A stretch of 52,855 nt of DNA from Candidatus Kuenenia stuttgartensis (lineage in GTDB: Bacteria > Planctomycetota > Planctomycetia > Planctomycetales > Planctomycetaceae). The notes under the pieces were generated by a model, which had not been told where the DNA came from, searched no databases, and saw only the letters and a list, made by a program, of their open reading frames with translations. How positions within the stretch are numbered: the stretch's first letter is position 1; each line of letters starts with the position of its first letter. Location: the NCBI GenBank assembly GCA_945861465.1, contig CAMAVB010000018.1:1-52855 (forward strand), written 5' to 3'. Of the stretch, positions 1 to 9,125 are shown one piece after another. The translations under genes and the position numbers were made by a program.

Positions 1-806
1 GCTCGTTGAGCCTGTACGGTGCGCTGGATGAACGCCTTCCCGCACGACGAACAGAGTGTGTCCGCACGCTGATAGACTTGATGGTGATTCTGATAGCCTC
101 CATCTTGATTGAGCGCGTTTCGATACGTGCCATCGCTGAGCGTTGAACCTTCATATGAGATGGCCTCGTGCAGAATGCGATGCGTGGCGTTCGCCAGTTT
201 CTGAATCTGCCGTCCGGAAAGGCTTGAAGCCAGGCGAAATGGCGAAATGCCGGCTTCGTGAAGAATTTCGCTGGCGTACAGATTACCGATTCCGGCTACG
301 CGCGACTGATCGAGCAGGACGACTTTGATTTCGCGATCCGTTTGTGCAAGCATCGATATCCAGTCTTCGAGGGGAAGGTCCAGGGCATCTTTGCCAAGTC
401 GCGATTCAAGCTTCAGAACTTGCTGCGGGCTGAGCAGCGAAATCGTGCCCAGGCCGCGACGATCCCAGAATTCAAGGTTGGATGCCTTCTTCCGAGCTGG
501 CGAGAGTTCAAAGCAGATTCGGCGATGCTTGAGAGTCGGCGGGCTGGTAATGAGCATTAATCCCGTCATGCGGGGTTCCACGACGATCTGACTGCCGGAG
601 TCAAGTTCCAGGACAATTCGTTTTGCCAGACGGCGAATGCCAGTGATCGTCCGGCCTTCGGTCTGAGTGACAAATGCGCGGCGACCGGGTCTGATCTGAA
701 TCGGTCTGCAAGGGCAGGGCGGAAACAAAGTCCGAGTGATTCGGCGTCCGACACAGTCCGAGCGAATACCGCGGACCATTGTTTCGACTTCAGGAAGTTC
801 GGGCAT
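1..806 (-). CDS. mutM: Formamidopyrimidine-DNA glycosylase (Fpg/MutM), 5' part; C-terminus beyond window
   Basis: Base-excision-repair enzyme that removes oxidised purines such as 8-oxoguanine and nicks the abasic site. The minus-strand frame opens at the ATG at 806-804 with MPELPEVETMVRGI, the invariant Fpg start in which Pro2 becomes the catalytic N-terminal proline and Glu3 follows. Further in, RRLAKRIVLEL carries the conserved lysine region, DRRGLG matches the DxRxFG signature, and AGIGNLYASEILHEAGISP is the helix-two-turn-helix block. Near the edge CSSCGKAFIQR begins the C-terminal zinc finger, whose second cysteine pair lies outside the window. About 268 of roughly 275-290 codons are present and the frame is intact. 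It diverges from the gene at 1210. Identification is firm; the start is fixed by the conserved N-terminus. Confidence 0.95.
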   Translation of the reverse strand, partial: MPELPEVETMVRGIRSDCVGRRITRTLFPPCPCRPIQIRPGRRAFVTQTEGRTITGIRRLAKRIVLELDSGSQIVVEPRMTGLMLITSPPTLKHRRICFELSPARKKASNLEFWDRRGLGTISLLSPQQVLKLESRLGKDALDLPLEDWISMLAQTDREIKVVLLDQSRVAGIGNLYASEILHEAGISPFRLASSLSGRQIQKLANATHRILHEAISYEGSTLSDGTYRNALNQDGGYQNHHQVYQRADTLCSSCGKAFIQRTVQAQR

Positions 807-1209
807 ATCCAGCGATTCGAGTGATTTGGCGAGTGGAGGACGTGAGTCCCCTGATGCAGTGTTTGCCAATCATCGGGGGGTTGACAACCCAGACTCGCCA
901 GTAGTTGAGGAATGATCGTTACGACAGTCAAGGGTGTCCGGCATATTCGTTATTGTGAGCGGAATCGGAAGATCGCCGACAACTGGTATCTTATGGAATT
1001 GCAGAATTCTTCTTGACGTTGAGCTGATTCGCGACGATCCTAAGCATCAGTGAATTCTGACTTTGTCGCTGCTCTGCGCGAAGTGAGCGATCCGAAAAGG
1101 GGTCTGACCCTTTGGATGCGAGCAATTGTGTGAGTCGTTCAGCTCCCCGGAGAGGGTCAGACCCCTATTCGGATAGCCGCCTTTCTTCGAACTTTTTGAG
1201 GTCACGCAG
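807..1209. other. Divergent intergenic region, mutM / DUF1598 gene
   Basis: About 400 bases separate the divergent starts of mutM and the secreted-protein gene, so both promoters should lie here. I could not pick a convincing -35/-10 pair. The only clear structure is a long inverted repeat at 1090-1174, listed separately. A short minus-strand open frame enters this region from 566-931 but is a shadow of mutM. Confidence 0.6.
1090..1174. repeat. Long inverted repeat with GGGTC(T/A)GACCC cores (REP-like)
   Basis: The arms at 1090-1111 and 1153-1174 are 22 bases each and complementary at 21 of 22 positions, separated by 41 bases. Each arm contains a self-complementary GGGTC(T/A)GACCC core. The design resembles REP/BIME elements mobilised by RAYT-type transposases, many of which carry a GGGTCAGACCCC core (established knowledge, recalled). 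There is no T-run after it, so a simple terminator is less likely. Confidence 0.6.
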
Positions 1210-2940
1210 ATGCTTCAGTCACTCTTCGGGTTTTCTTCGCTTCCTCCTGGGCTCAATCGCACAATCCGCAAAGGTGTGAAGCTGGCCTGCTGCCTGGCAG
1301 TCCTTTCGGCCCCGGCGCTGACAAGCTCCATTTTCGCCGGGACATCAGATGGTGAGACTGCACCTTCATTAGATGCCATTATGCAATCCGCAAAGCTCCG
1401 GGGGGAAGCGCGCATGGCGGCGGAGCAAGGAAACTTTCTCGCTGCCACAGAAGCACTGGAATCCGCCGCCGATCTTGTGGGCGACCGAATGACGGCAGGC
1501 AAGGCCCGTGAGGCACATGCGGGGCTGCTGCAGGCTCAGGGAGGATCGATGTTCGCTGACTTCCAGCCTTTGATGCAGTTGATTCAGGATCAGACAGCAC
1601 CTCCCGCGCTCTGGTTTGATGTCGATGGTGAAGGCGGTCGCATGAGCGAGTTCTCGCAAGGGGTTTTCATGGGGGCTCCCGCAGTCATCGCAGCGCTCAC
1701 ACTCGCGGCAGATGATTCGAGACTGATCTCGGCCTTCGAAATGGCTAAGTCTGCGAATTACAATCACGACGTCCATGCAACGTCGAATCTGCGACTCGTG
1801 TCATTGCCGCGACTGGAACAACATATTCAACAGTTAACCGAAGCTGGCCAGCCCGTATCGGAAGATGTCGCATGTCTGGCTGGGCTGACGGAAGTCCGGT
1901 ATCTGTTCGTGTTTGCTGAAACCGGCGACGTTGTGATTGGTGGTCCGGCAGGTGACTGGGCCGTTGATGAAACTGGCCGCACTGTCGGAATCGCGCAGCA
2001 TCGACCGACTCTGAAACTGGATGATCTGGTAACGCTCAGCCGTACATTTTCGTCCGGTGGCCCTGGCTTCTTCATGTGCTCGATCGATCCGAAACAGGAA
2101 CAGGTGAAAGCCGTTCAGGAACTCGTAGGAAAAAACGGCCCATTGTCAGCCAGGAACGTTGGCACATTCACAAAGAAAGCTGAAGAAACACTCGGACTGC
2201 AGAACGTGATTGTACAGGGCATTCCGCAGGATTCACGAATTGCCAGTGTGATCGTCGATGCTGACTATCAAATGAAACTCATCGGAATCGGTAAGCGTGA
2301 AGGCGCTGATGGAATGAAGAGCTACTTCGACCTCATTAGCCGTGAGGAACGCCGCGGTTCATCAATGGACGCACTTCGATGGTGGATGACCGTCGGTTAC
2401 GACGCAATTTATGTCGCTCCGAATCAACAGGCGTTTGAGTTCTCCGGACGTTCGATTCGCTGCCTGTCCGAGAATCAGATCGTTAAGAACGACGGCACTC
2501 ATGAATCGACTGGCAAGGCGGAGAAGGCGAATGCAGAATTCGCTCGTCTGTTTACGGAAAACCTGCCGAAGCTGGCAGATCAGGAAATGGTTTTTGCCGA
2601 CCTGCAGAATGTCTTCGACTTGGCGCTGGTTTCTGCTTTGGTCCAGTCGCAGGGAATTGGACATCAGGCTGGCTGGCATCCAGAAGTCTTCGGCGCAGAT
2701 GGTTCATACAAGCCAACAGATGTCGATGTTCCCGATGAATTGATGACAGCTGCGAATTTCCGAACTTACCGCGGGGGCGACATTGTGGTTCAGGTCGCGG
2801 GCGGTGTGCGTGGCGATCTAAAGTCGATCGTCCAGAATCCGGAAACGTTTGAAGTTTCAGCCGAAGTGGCTAAGAAAGCTGCTGTGGCGAATCCCATCGG
2901 TCAGTCCGGACGCTGGTGGTGGGATGCAGCGGCTCAGTAA
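1210..2940 (+). CDS. Secreted DUF1598-type protein
   Basis: A 576-residue exported protein of unknown function. The N-terminus has basic residues (RTIRKGVK), a hydrophobic core (LACCLAVLSAPAL) and a likely signal-peptidase site after IFA at about residue 43. The mature part starts with an alanine-rich helical region (about 50-110). The middle holds GGPAGDWAVDETGR and IGIGKREGADGMKSYFDLI, which I associate with the planctomycete family DUF1598; this rests on memory of the family. No catalytic motif is evident. The gene stands alone: mutM diverges upstream and a strong terminator follows 30 bases after the stop. Confident as a real secreted protein, moderately confident of the family name. Confidence 0.75.
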   Translation: MLQSLFGFSSLPPGLNRTIRKGVKLACCLAVLSAPALTSSIFAGTSDGETAPSLDAIMQSAKLRGEARMAAEQGNFLAATEALESAADLVGDRMTAGKAREAHAGLLQAQGGSMFADFQPLMQLIQDQTAPPALWFDVDGEGGRMSEFSQGVFMGAPAVIAALTLAADDSRLISAFEMAKSANYNHDVHATSNLRLVSLPRLEQHIQQLTEAGQPVSEDVACLAGLTEVRYLFVFAETGDVVIGGPAGDWAVDETGRTVGIAQHRPTLKLDDLVTLSRTFSSGGPGFFMCSIDPKQEQVKAVQELVGKNGPLSARNVGTFTKKAEETLGLQNVIVQGIPQDSRIASVIVDADYQMKLIGIGKREGADGMKSYFDLISREERRGSSMDALRWWMTVGYDAIYVAPNQQAFEFSGRSIRCLSENQIVKNDGTHESTGKAEKANAEFARLFTENLPKLADQEMVFADLQNVFDLALVSALVQSQGIGHQAGWHPEVFGADGSYKPTDVDVPDELMTAANFRTYRGGDIVVQVAGGVRGDLKSIVQNPETFEVSAEVAKKAAVANPIGQSGRWWWDAAAQ

Positions 2941-2970
2941 AACAATTTGGGAAGAATCAGAGAATCTTTG

Positions 2971-3003
2971 AAAGCGAAGCTGACGAGTCAGCTTCGCTTT
3001 TTT
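2971..3003 (+). terminator. Rho-independent terminator after the DUF1598-type gene
   Basis: Thirteen-base-pair perfect stem, AAAGCGAAGCTGA at 2971-2983 with its complement at 2988-3000, a four-base loop, and a run of six T from the end of the stem. It sits 30 bases after the TAA, separating this gene from cysH. Confidence 0.9.
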
Positions 3004-3199
3004 CGACACTTCTTGTTCGTTCCAGCAAGTGGCGGGACTTCGTGCATTGGCGGAAAGATTGCAGAAATGAAAAGCCTGTGAGTTCCAGAGCTCTTTTTCA
3101 GCAAAACCGCTATGATCCGGATCTTTTCGTACCGGCAGCCTCGTTCTATGCGAAATGGGTGGTCCGGGCTGCGGTTTCTGGCCAGATGGGATTTGCAGT

Positions 3200-3991
3200 A
3201 TGCCCCGTTTAACTCAGGTAGATTTGGTTGAACTGAATCGAGCATTTGACGACCGCACGCCTCAGGAATTGCTGCAATGGGCACTGGAAATGTTTGGCAC
3301 CCGTGTTGCGGCCATGTCATCGATGCAGGAGTCCGGCAACGTAATCTGCCATATGATGCATGTGAATTCGATCGAACTCCCCGTACTGTTCGTAGATACA
3401 GGTGTTCTGTTTCAGGAAACGCTTGACACCCGTGACCTGTTAATAAAATCTTACGGATTGAACATCCGAACGCTAAGACCAGTGTTGACGATGCAAGAGC
3501 AGACTGAGAGGCATGGCGTGCTTTATCTGAGTCCGGAGGGACAGAAGGAATGCTGCGAGATGCGGAAATCCGCGCCGCTTGATGCGATCAAAGGGGAATA
3601 CGAAGGGTTGATCACGAGTTTGCGACGTGCAGACGGCGGTCGGCGAGGCGTGTGCCCGATTCTGGCGGTGGATCCCCGATTGAATTTGCTGCGAATCAAT
3701 CCGCTTGCCAATTTCTCGGATGAGCAACTGGACAGATACATTCAGCAGAACGCGGTTGTGCTTAACCCACTGCATAAGCAGGGATTTTCAACCATCGGAT
3801 GCAATCGTTGTACAACACCCGTACTTCCGGGAGAACCAAAACGGGCAGGAAGGTGGCGACATTTGGGCCCGTGGAGTGTCTACTGCGGCATCAATCCGAC
3901 GGACCTCGATCCAGAACGCTCGCCATCTGTCGATTTCCATCAGGAACTGATCGATAGGATCCTTGGACGCCAGACAGATTTCATGATCTGA
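3200..3991 (+). CDS. cysH: Assimilatory adenylyl-sulfate (APS/PAPS) reductase, [4Fe-4S] type
   Basis: Cytoplasmic enzyme that reduces activated sulfate to sulfite in cysteine synthesis. The 263-residue product carries the family blocks [14 protein letters not shown] (about 63-76), RRADGGRRG, and [12 protein letters not shown] followed by [20 protein letters not shown]. The pair Cys118-Cys119 and Cys201-x-x-Cys204 form the CC...CxxC cluster ligands of APS-type reductases; plant-like or PAPS-only enzymes without a cluster lack them. Near the C-terminus the usual ECG(L/I)H motif reads YCGIN: the catalytic cysteine (Cys229) is kept but the flanking Glu and His differ. I chose the ATG at 3200 because conserved sequence begins soon after; an in-frame ATG at 3155 would add 15 unrelated residues. 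It is not functionally linked to the polysaccharide genes. Confidence 0.9.
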   Translation: MPRLTQVDLVELNRAFDDRTPQELLQWALEMFGTRVAAMSSMQESGNVICHMMHVNSIELPVLFVDTGVLFQETLDTRDLLIKSYGLNIRTLRPVLTMQEQTERHGVLYLSPEGQKECCEMRKSAPLDAIKGEYEGLITSLRRADGGRRGVCPILAVDPRLNLLRINPLANFSDEQLDRYIQQNAVVLNPLHKQGFSTIGCNRCTTPVLPGEPKRAGRWRHLGPWSVYCGINPTDLDPERSPSVDFHQELIDRILGRQTDFMI

Positions 3992-4249
3992 CCTTGCCAT
4001 TGGTGGGATATGGCAACGCACAATTGCTGCAATTTCAGCTCATAAAATGAGTGGAATGGGTAACCTGGACTTGTTGTGCGAATTTTTTGTGAATCACCGA
4101 CTGCGCACTTGCAATGGATTTCAGTTTATAGACATGATGAAAATCCAGAAGTTGATGAACGCTCCCGCCGCGAATGAGGGCTGGGCAGAGAAGGCTTAGC
4201 AGATTCTGGAACGCTAACACGTTAACCTCCGCCGATTGGTGAGATATTA

Positions 4250-5785
4250 ATGAATCCCAGCGTGATTTCATTTTTTTCGGCACTTGCTTGTTCGGTCATC
4301 TCTGCTCCAATTGTGGCATTGGTTGCTCGACGCCTTGGGGTAGTCGATCGTCCTGACGGCCAGCGAAAGCTGCACGCCCGGACTGTGCCTCTTGCGGGTG
4401 GGCCGACGGTGCTGATTTCGCTGTTTGTCGGTCTGGCTGCCACATTGTGGATGCATCCGACGTTGCTCCTCCCAACATACGCCGACATACGTTTTCTGGT
4501 GTCGTTGGGCTTGGCAGGAACTTTGATTGTCGTGCTTGGCATCCTGGATGACAAAATCGGACTGCGTGGTCGCCAGAAGCTTTTCGGGCAGGTTCTCGCA
4601 GCGTTGATCATGATTCCGTCAGGAATTGCGATTCGCAAAATACAGGTCTTTGGCATCCCGATCGAATTTGGAGACTTCTCCGCCATCGTCACGGTGTTCT
4701 GGATTCTGGGGGCTATTAATGCACTGAATCTGATTGACGGTGTCGATGGTCTTGCGAGTACGATCGGAATCGTGCTCAGCCTTTCGGTAGCTGGCGTAAC
4801 AGTGATCCTTACCGATCGGATTGACGGCTTGATCATCTCGCTGGCATTGGCCGGAGCCCTCAGTGGGTTCCTGATATTCAACTTTCCTCCAGCCCGCATG
4901 TTTCTGGGCGATTCCGGGAGTATGCTGATCGGGCTGGTTGTGGGTTGCGTGGCCTTGAAATGTTCGTTCAAGCAATATGCTGCGATGGCGTTGGTCATGC
5001 CGACGGCGATCTGTGCCATCCCGATTTTTGACGTGGCAATGGCGATCGTACGTCGTCGCCTGACAGGTCGCAGCATTTATTCCACGGATCGCGGTCACCT
5101 GCATCACTGCCTGGTGCGACAGGGACACTCGGGATTTCGTCTGCTGTTAGTGGTGGGATCGCTTTGCGGACTGACAGGGCTTAGTGCCGTCGCAGCGGCG
5201 CGGTATAACAAAGAGATGATCGCCGTACTGGGTGTCGCGACGGCTCTGGCAATTCTGGTGGCCACACGGTCCTTCGGTGCTGCCGAATTGACCTTGCTGA
5301 CGAACCGGGTGCGCCGCTTCGCAGGTTCCCTGTTTCGCAAGCCGGAAGGAATCAAGCCCGTGCTGCATGATGAACAGGTTCAGTTACATGGAAAGCAGGA
5401 ATGGTATCAACTTTGGCAAACGCTGACGGAGTTTGCCGATCGCTTCGAAATGGATGAGGTTGAATTGTTGGTGAACATCCCCAGTGTCGGTGAAGAATAT
5501 CATGCGAGTTGGAGATCAACATCCAAAGTGGAACAGCACGATGCATGGCGTTCAGAAATCCCACTGATTATTAATGGCCAGCGGGTTGGGCATATCAAAG
5601 TTCTGGGTGGATGTGGCAAAGGTTCTATTTGTGAATGGATGAGTGACCTGATTGGCGGATTGAGACCGTTTGAGACTCAGTTGATTGAACTCATCGGTGA
5701 AGTCCACGAGAAGTATGCTACCCGGAAATCGCCGTCGATGCCTGAGTTAGGATCGCTGCAACTGCCACAGCAGGCAACTGTCTGA
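4250..5785 (+). CDS. WecA/MraY-type undecaprenyl-phosphate sugar-1-phosphate transferase with C-terminal extension
   Basis: Polytopic membrane enzyme expected to start glycan synthesis by moving a HexNAc-1-phosphate from a UDP-sugar to undecaprenyl phosphate. Hallmarks are all present: DDK (100-102), NLIDGVDGLA (160-169), FLGDSGS (218-224), Asp261 in PIFD, and HLHH (283-286), the WecA-type histidine motif. About ten hydrophobic segments fill residues 1-340. The protein then continues for some 170 residues, where WecA enzymes usually stop near 340-380; this tail is soluble-looking (EWYQLWQTLTEF... IPLIINGQRVGHIKVLGG) and I do not recognise it. A GGTGAG precedes the ATG by about eight bases. 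It is the first gene of the assembly block, 23 bases before the polymerase. Confidence 0.9.
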   Translation: MNPSVISFFSALACSVISAPIVALVARRLGVVDRPDGQRKLHARTVPLAGGPTVLISLFVGLAATLWMHPTLLLPTYADIRFLVSLGLAGTLIVVLGILDDKIGLRGRQKLFGQVLAALIMIPSGIAIRKIQVFGIPIEFGDFSAIVTVFWILGAINALNLIDGVDGLASTIGIVLSLSVAGVTVILTDRIDGLIISLALAGALSGFLIFNFPPARMFLGDSGSMLIGLVVGCVALKCSFKQYAAMALVMPTAICAIPIFDVAMAIVRRRLTGRSIYSTDRGHLHHCLVRQGHSGFRLLLVVGSLCGLTGLSAVAAARYNKEMIAVLGVATALAILVATRSFGAAELTLLTNRVRRFAGSLFRKPEGIKPVLHDEQVQLHGKQEWYQLWQTLTEFADRFEMDEVELLVNIPSVGEEYHASWRSTSKVEQHDAWRSEIPLIINGQRVGHIKVLGGCGKGSICEWMSDLIGGLRPFETQLIELIGEVHEKYATRKSPSMPELGSLQLPQQATV

Positions 5786-5808
5786 GCAATTTTTCGGCGG
5801 ATAGAAAT

Positions 5809-8544
5809 ATGCGATTCGGTGGTCAATCGAAATCCCGGGACCGTCCGTTTTCAGCCAGACCTGCAGAAATTTCCGGGGCTGAATCGCAGAGTCAACTTTC
5901 GTTGATCCTCGATTCGTGTTCACTTCTGGTTGTCGTCGCAACCGTCTGTGTCCTGCCTTGGCTGTTAGGTGGTGCCATTCCGAAAGCGCGGCTGGTGCTG
6001 CAAGTGGGATCAATTGCCGCTGCGGTGTTCACGATGCTGGCGCGACTTGTGTCTCGGCGTTCCTTCGCCGTACCGCCACTCGGATCGTGGCTGTTGCTGG
6101 GAATGGCAGCCATCGGAATTGTGCAGCTTCAGCCATGGATGCCGTCTGCAATTTCACTCATGAACCACGCCGTTCATCCGGAGTTTCGTGAACATCTGCC
6201 TCATTCGCTTTCAGCATCTGCGAACAGTCCGGCTACGACCCGAATTCCTGCAGATTCACGCTCTGCGGCACCTGCCATGACGCGCCTCCAGATCGCTCAA
6301 TGGATCGCAGTGGCTGTCCTGTTGTGTGTGGTGGCAGATTCTTTGAGTCGGCCAGACCAGTTGATGTGGATGCTTGGACTGATGTGTGCTAACGCCAGTC
6401 TCCTGACGATACTCTCACTGCAGCAGTTGTTCAATACGGGAAGTCGCGGGCTGAGCGAACCATGGATCATCAGTAAGACGCTGCCGTTTGGAAGCTTTGT
6501 CAATCCGAATAATGCGTCCGGATGGCTGCTTGTGCATATGGCAATCGCTATCGGTATGGTCGTGGTTGTCTGGGGAAAGAACCCATCGACTGGCTGGTCT
6601 CGATCATTCCATCGCCCTTCGTGGAAAGAGCAACTCTCTGAAGCAGCTGCGATCATGCGGCATCGCATTGCATCTCTGAACAATATCCAGATCGTCTCAG
6701 TCTTAGCGGTCGTCCTGCTGTTGACGGGCGTTGCGGCGACACTGTCTCGTGCCGGAATTGTCGCGGGCGTTTGCTGTCTAGTCGTTTGTGCGGCATCCCG
6801 GTTGCAGTGGCGGAAGTCACTCTTGCTGCTCGTGCCGTTTTCGATTCTGCTGATAAGTGTAAGTATTTTCCTGACAGCATTTGAACTGGACACACTGGTC
6901 CTGGCAGAGTTGAGAACGTTGAACGATCCAGTTTCAGAATCCACCAGTCGCCTACTCCACTGGTCCGATTCACTTCGCTCGCTGCGAGATTTTCCACTTC
7001 TGGGATCAGGGCAGGGAGCCTATGCCTGGTCCACACTGCCGTATCAGAGGCGCGGTGGTTCGCACTGGTTCATGAACGCCGACAATCAGTACGTGGAGAT
7101 TCTGGTGGAATCCGGATTGCTGGGATTTGTGCTGTTTGCGGGGTTCGGAATGCTGCTGACGGTTCTTTCAGTTCAGCTCATTCTGAGCGAGTCCCCGTCT
7201 CATTCAGACCACGGGCTGTGGTCTCATCGGATTGCAGTCGGCATGGCGTGCATGGCAATGGTGGCATCGCAGGGAATCGTGGCATTTTTCGATTTCGGGA
7301 TTGGCCTGAGCTCTACGCTGGCGGCGATTGCCGTTTTCGCAGGTGTCTTAACGGCGGTTAGCCGTAGTCGTCCAGCGAATTTGAATTCACTCCCGCCATG
7401 GCTTCCGCGGGGTGGCGAGTCAATCGGATGGGTCTTACGTCTGGCACTGGTCGCGGCCGCGTGCGCATCGGTGGCGGAATTACGCCAAGTAGACCAGATT
7501 TATCCGGCAATTGTTGAATCGAGCAGGCTTTTGAATTCGCCGGTCACAAGGGCCGGGCTTGAACGACTTTCAGTGCTGGATGGACAACTCACTGCAGCAC
7601 TAAAACGCTGTCCAGATAACCCGACTGTCCGCGATTTGCAGGTCAATGTGCAGGAAGCAAGAATGCGACTGCGATTGATCGATGCCCTGGCACCGCAGGG
7701 CTCTTCCCTTGATGGCACTCTGTTGCAGAGTGCCTGGACGCAGTTGACGCCGGTGGGAATGGCAGATCGAGTCGTGATGCTGAAGAAGAACCTGGATCCG
7801 GCGAGTTTCAACGGAATTCAGTCTTTAGTCAGCACACTATCAAATGAATTTCCATGGTACAAAATAGCCCGGGATGCATCGCGCCAGATTCCGCTTGCAC
7901 CGGGATTTGCAGTGGACGCTGCAGCAGGATCGATCTGCATCGGAAAACTGGACGACGCACAGTTGAGTGAGCTCATTGCCGTACGGTTTGCCCACCCCGC
8001 AGGTGCGCGATGGTTGTATCAATGCGGGATCTTGTGTCTGATCGGAGATAGACCGCAACAAGCAGTTGGTTTTTGGAATCAGTCGCTGGACGTTTCTGAG
8101 AGTTTCCGCATCAACATTTTGGCAGACGCATTGCGATTTTGGACGCCGGATCAGGCTTTGGCATTATTCGCACCACTGGAATATGCCGCGACGATCCGAG
8201 CTGCGTTGTCGATGTCCAGTCCGGAGCTAGAAGAAGGCCTTTGGAAAATAGCCGAATCGCAATGGCTGACGGCGGCCAGGAATCCCACAACTGACCAACG
8301 GATTCAGCGCGCGAACTACTTGCTGCGCCGGGAATCATCCGAGGCTGCGCTGGAATGGATCGACGGCTGTCTCGCGAAGTTTCCGGAATTGCTCGCACTG
8401 CGTCAAACACGCGCAGAAACGCTCGAAAAACTTGGAAAACTGGACGAAGCCATCGGAGAATGGCTGCGGTACGAGCACTATGATTCGAAAAGTAAACTTC
8501 CGGCCGAATCCATGACTCGCTTGATCAACTCGAAGAACAAGTGA
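5809..8544 (+). CDS. O-antigen polymerase/ligase family membrane protein with repeat-like C-terminus
   Basis: Large (911 residues) inner-membrane protein. Residues about 25-540 contain many hydrophobic spans. The Wzy_C-type region runs from LLTGVAATLSRAG through a periplasmic loop with HWSDSLRSLRDFPLLGSGQG to NADNQYVEILVESGLLG, which is the typical pattern of Wzy polymerases and WaaL ligases. After the last span the chain continues for about 350 residues of helical, TPR-like soluble sequence (for example ALEWIDGCLAKFPELLALRQ and ETLEKLGKLDEAIGEW). It follows the initiating transferase by 23 bases and precedes the tyrosine kinase, fitting a Wzy role in chain polymerisation. Ligase versus polymerase cannot be settled from sequence. 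Confidence 0.88.
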   Translation: MRFGGQSKSRDRPFSARPAEISGAESQSQLSLILDSCSLLVVVATVCVLPWLLGGAIPKARLVLQVGSIAAAVFTMLARLVSRRSFAVPPLGSWLLLGMAAIGIVQLQPWMPSAISLMNHAVHPEFREHLPHSLSASANSPATTRIPADSRSAAPAMTRLQIAQWIAVAVLLCVVADSLSRPDQLMWMLGLMCANASLLTILSLQQLFNTGSRGLSEPWIISKTLPFGSFVNPNNASGWLLVHMAIAIGMVVVVWGKNPSTGWSRSFHRPSWKEQLSEAAAIMRHRIASLNNIQIVSVLAVVLLLTGVAATLSRAGIVAGVCCLVVCAASRLQWRKSLLLLVPFSILLISVSIFLTAFELDTLVLAELRTLNDPVSESTSRLLHWSDSLRSLRDFPLLGSGQGAYAWSTLPYQRRGGSHWFMNADNQYVEILVESGLLGFVLFAGFGMLLTVLSVQLILSESPSHSDHGLWSHRIAVGMACMAMVASQGIVAFFDFGIGLSSTLAAIAVFAGVLTAVSRSRPANLNSLPPWLPRGGESIGWVLRLALVAAACASVAELRQVDQIYPAIVESSRLLNSPVTRAGLERLSVLDGQLTAALKRCPDNPTVRDLQVNVQEARMRLRLIDALAPQGSSLDGTLLQSAWTQLTPVGMADRVVMLKKNLDPASFNGIQSLVSTLSNEFPWYKIARDASRQIPLAPGFAVDAAAGSICIGKLDDAQLSELIAVRFAHPAGARWLYQCGILCLIGDRPQQAVGFWNQSLDVSESFRINILADALRFWTPDQALALFAPLEYAATIRAALSMSSPELEEGLWKIAESQWLTAARNPTTDQRIQRANYLLRRESSEAALEWIDGCLAKFPELLALRQTRAETLEKLGKLDEAIGEWLRYEHYDSKSKLPAESMTRLINSKNK

Positions 8545-9125
8545 GCCTACACTACCCCGATCGGTCCTGGACTCCGGGTCAAACCTGTCAAAGTCATGAT
8601 TGCTGCACGGGGATTGAATTCGACCATGCGGTATCGTTGAGCCAATTGTCACCGCGTCAGCCAAAATGACCGCAGAAGAGCGGGACCACATCGTTTCAAA
8701 TACCACCGCCTGAAGTTGGCATCCAACTACTTGATAGAATTCATGAATTGCAAGTGTTTTTAAGTGGTCGTCCGGTTTTTTCACTTTGGGACCGTAAACA
8801 TGGTTTTGGACAGCGCAGCAAAACTGCAGCAGGCTGGTTGAACCACTGCAGGATGAGTTGTCACGCTCAGCCTTGCGAAGAGTCGGTGAAAATCAGGGAC
8901 TCTTCTGGAAATAACCACTTTTCCAGGTCACAATGAGGGCATATTGCAAGTAGCCGTAAATTCCGCCAGCGGGGACGGCTTCGGATACCGCGACTACGTT
9001 CTGCAGCTAGCGAACATCTGCCCGAACGTTTGTGTTTCAGAATCTGGGCGAATTGCACCCAACTGACCTACGGACTTGGCGGTTTTCTGGTGTAAATTCC
9101 AACGAAATTGTAGAGGGAAAGTAAG
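8545..9125. other. 581-base non-coding region upstream of the tyrosine autokinase gene
   Basis: No open frame here has recognisable protein sequence. It holds small hairpins (CTGGAAA/TTTCCAG at about 8908-8929; a GCCGT/ACGGC stem near 8952-8978) but no T-run terminator and no riboswitch I can identify. A good Shine-Dalgarno (AGAGGGA) sits just before the ATG at 9126. Its length suggests that it carries the promoter and leader of the kinase gene. Confidence 0.5.

Noticed and set aside
566-931. Minus-strand 121-codon open frame at the left end
   Set aside because: It is out of frame with mutM on the same strand, and the mutM frame from 806 reads a full, motif-perfect Fpg sequence.
1013-1046. 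TTGACG as a -35 box for the DUF1598-type gene
   Set aside because: No acceptable -10 element lies 16-19 bases downstream.
8335-8784. Minus-strand 149-codon frame across the end of the polymerase gene
   Set aside because: It overlaps the well-supported plus-strand C-terminal domain and shows no domain of its own.
8545-9125. Possible riboswitch (cyclic-di-GMP type) in the leader of the kinase gene
   Set aside because: I looked for the conserved core bases of the GEMM class and did not find them in a plausible fold; only small unrelated hairpins are present.
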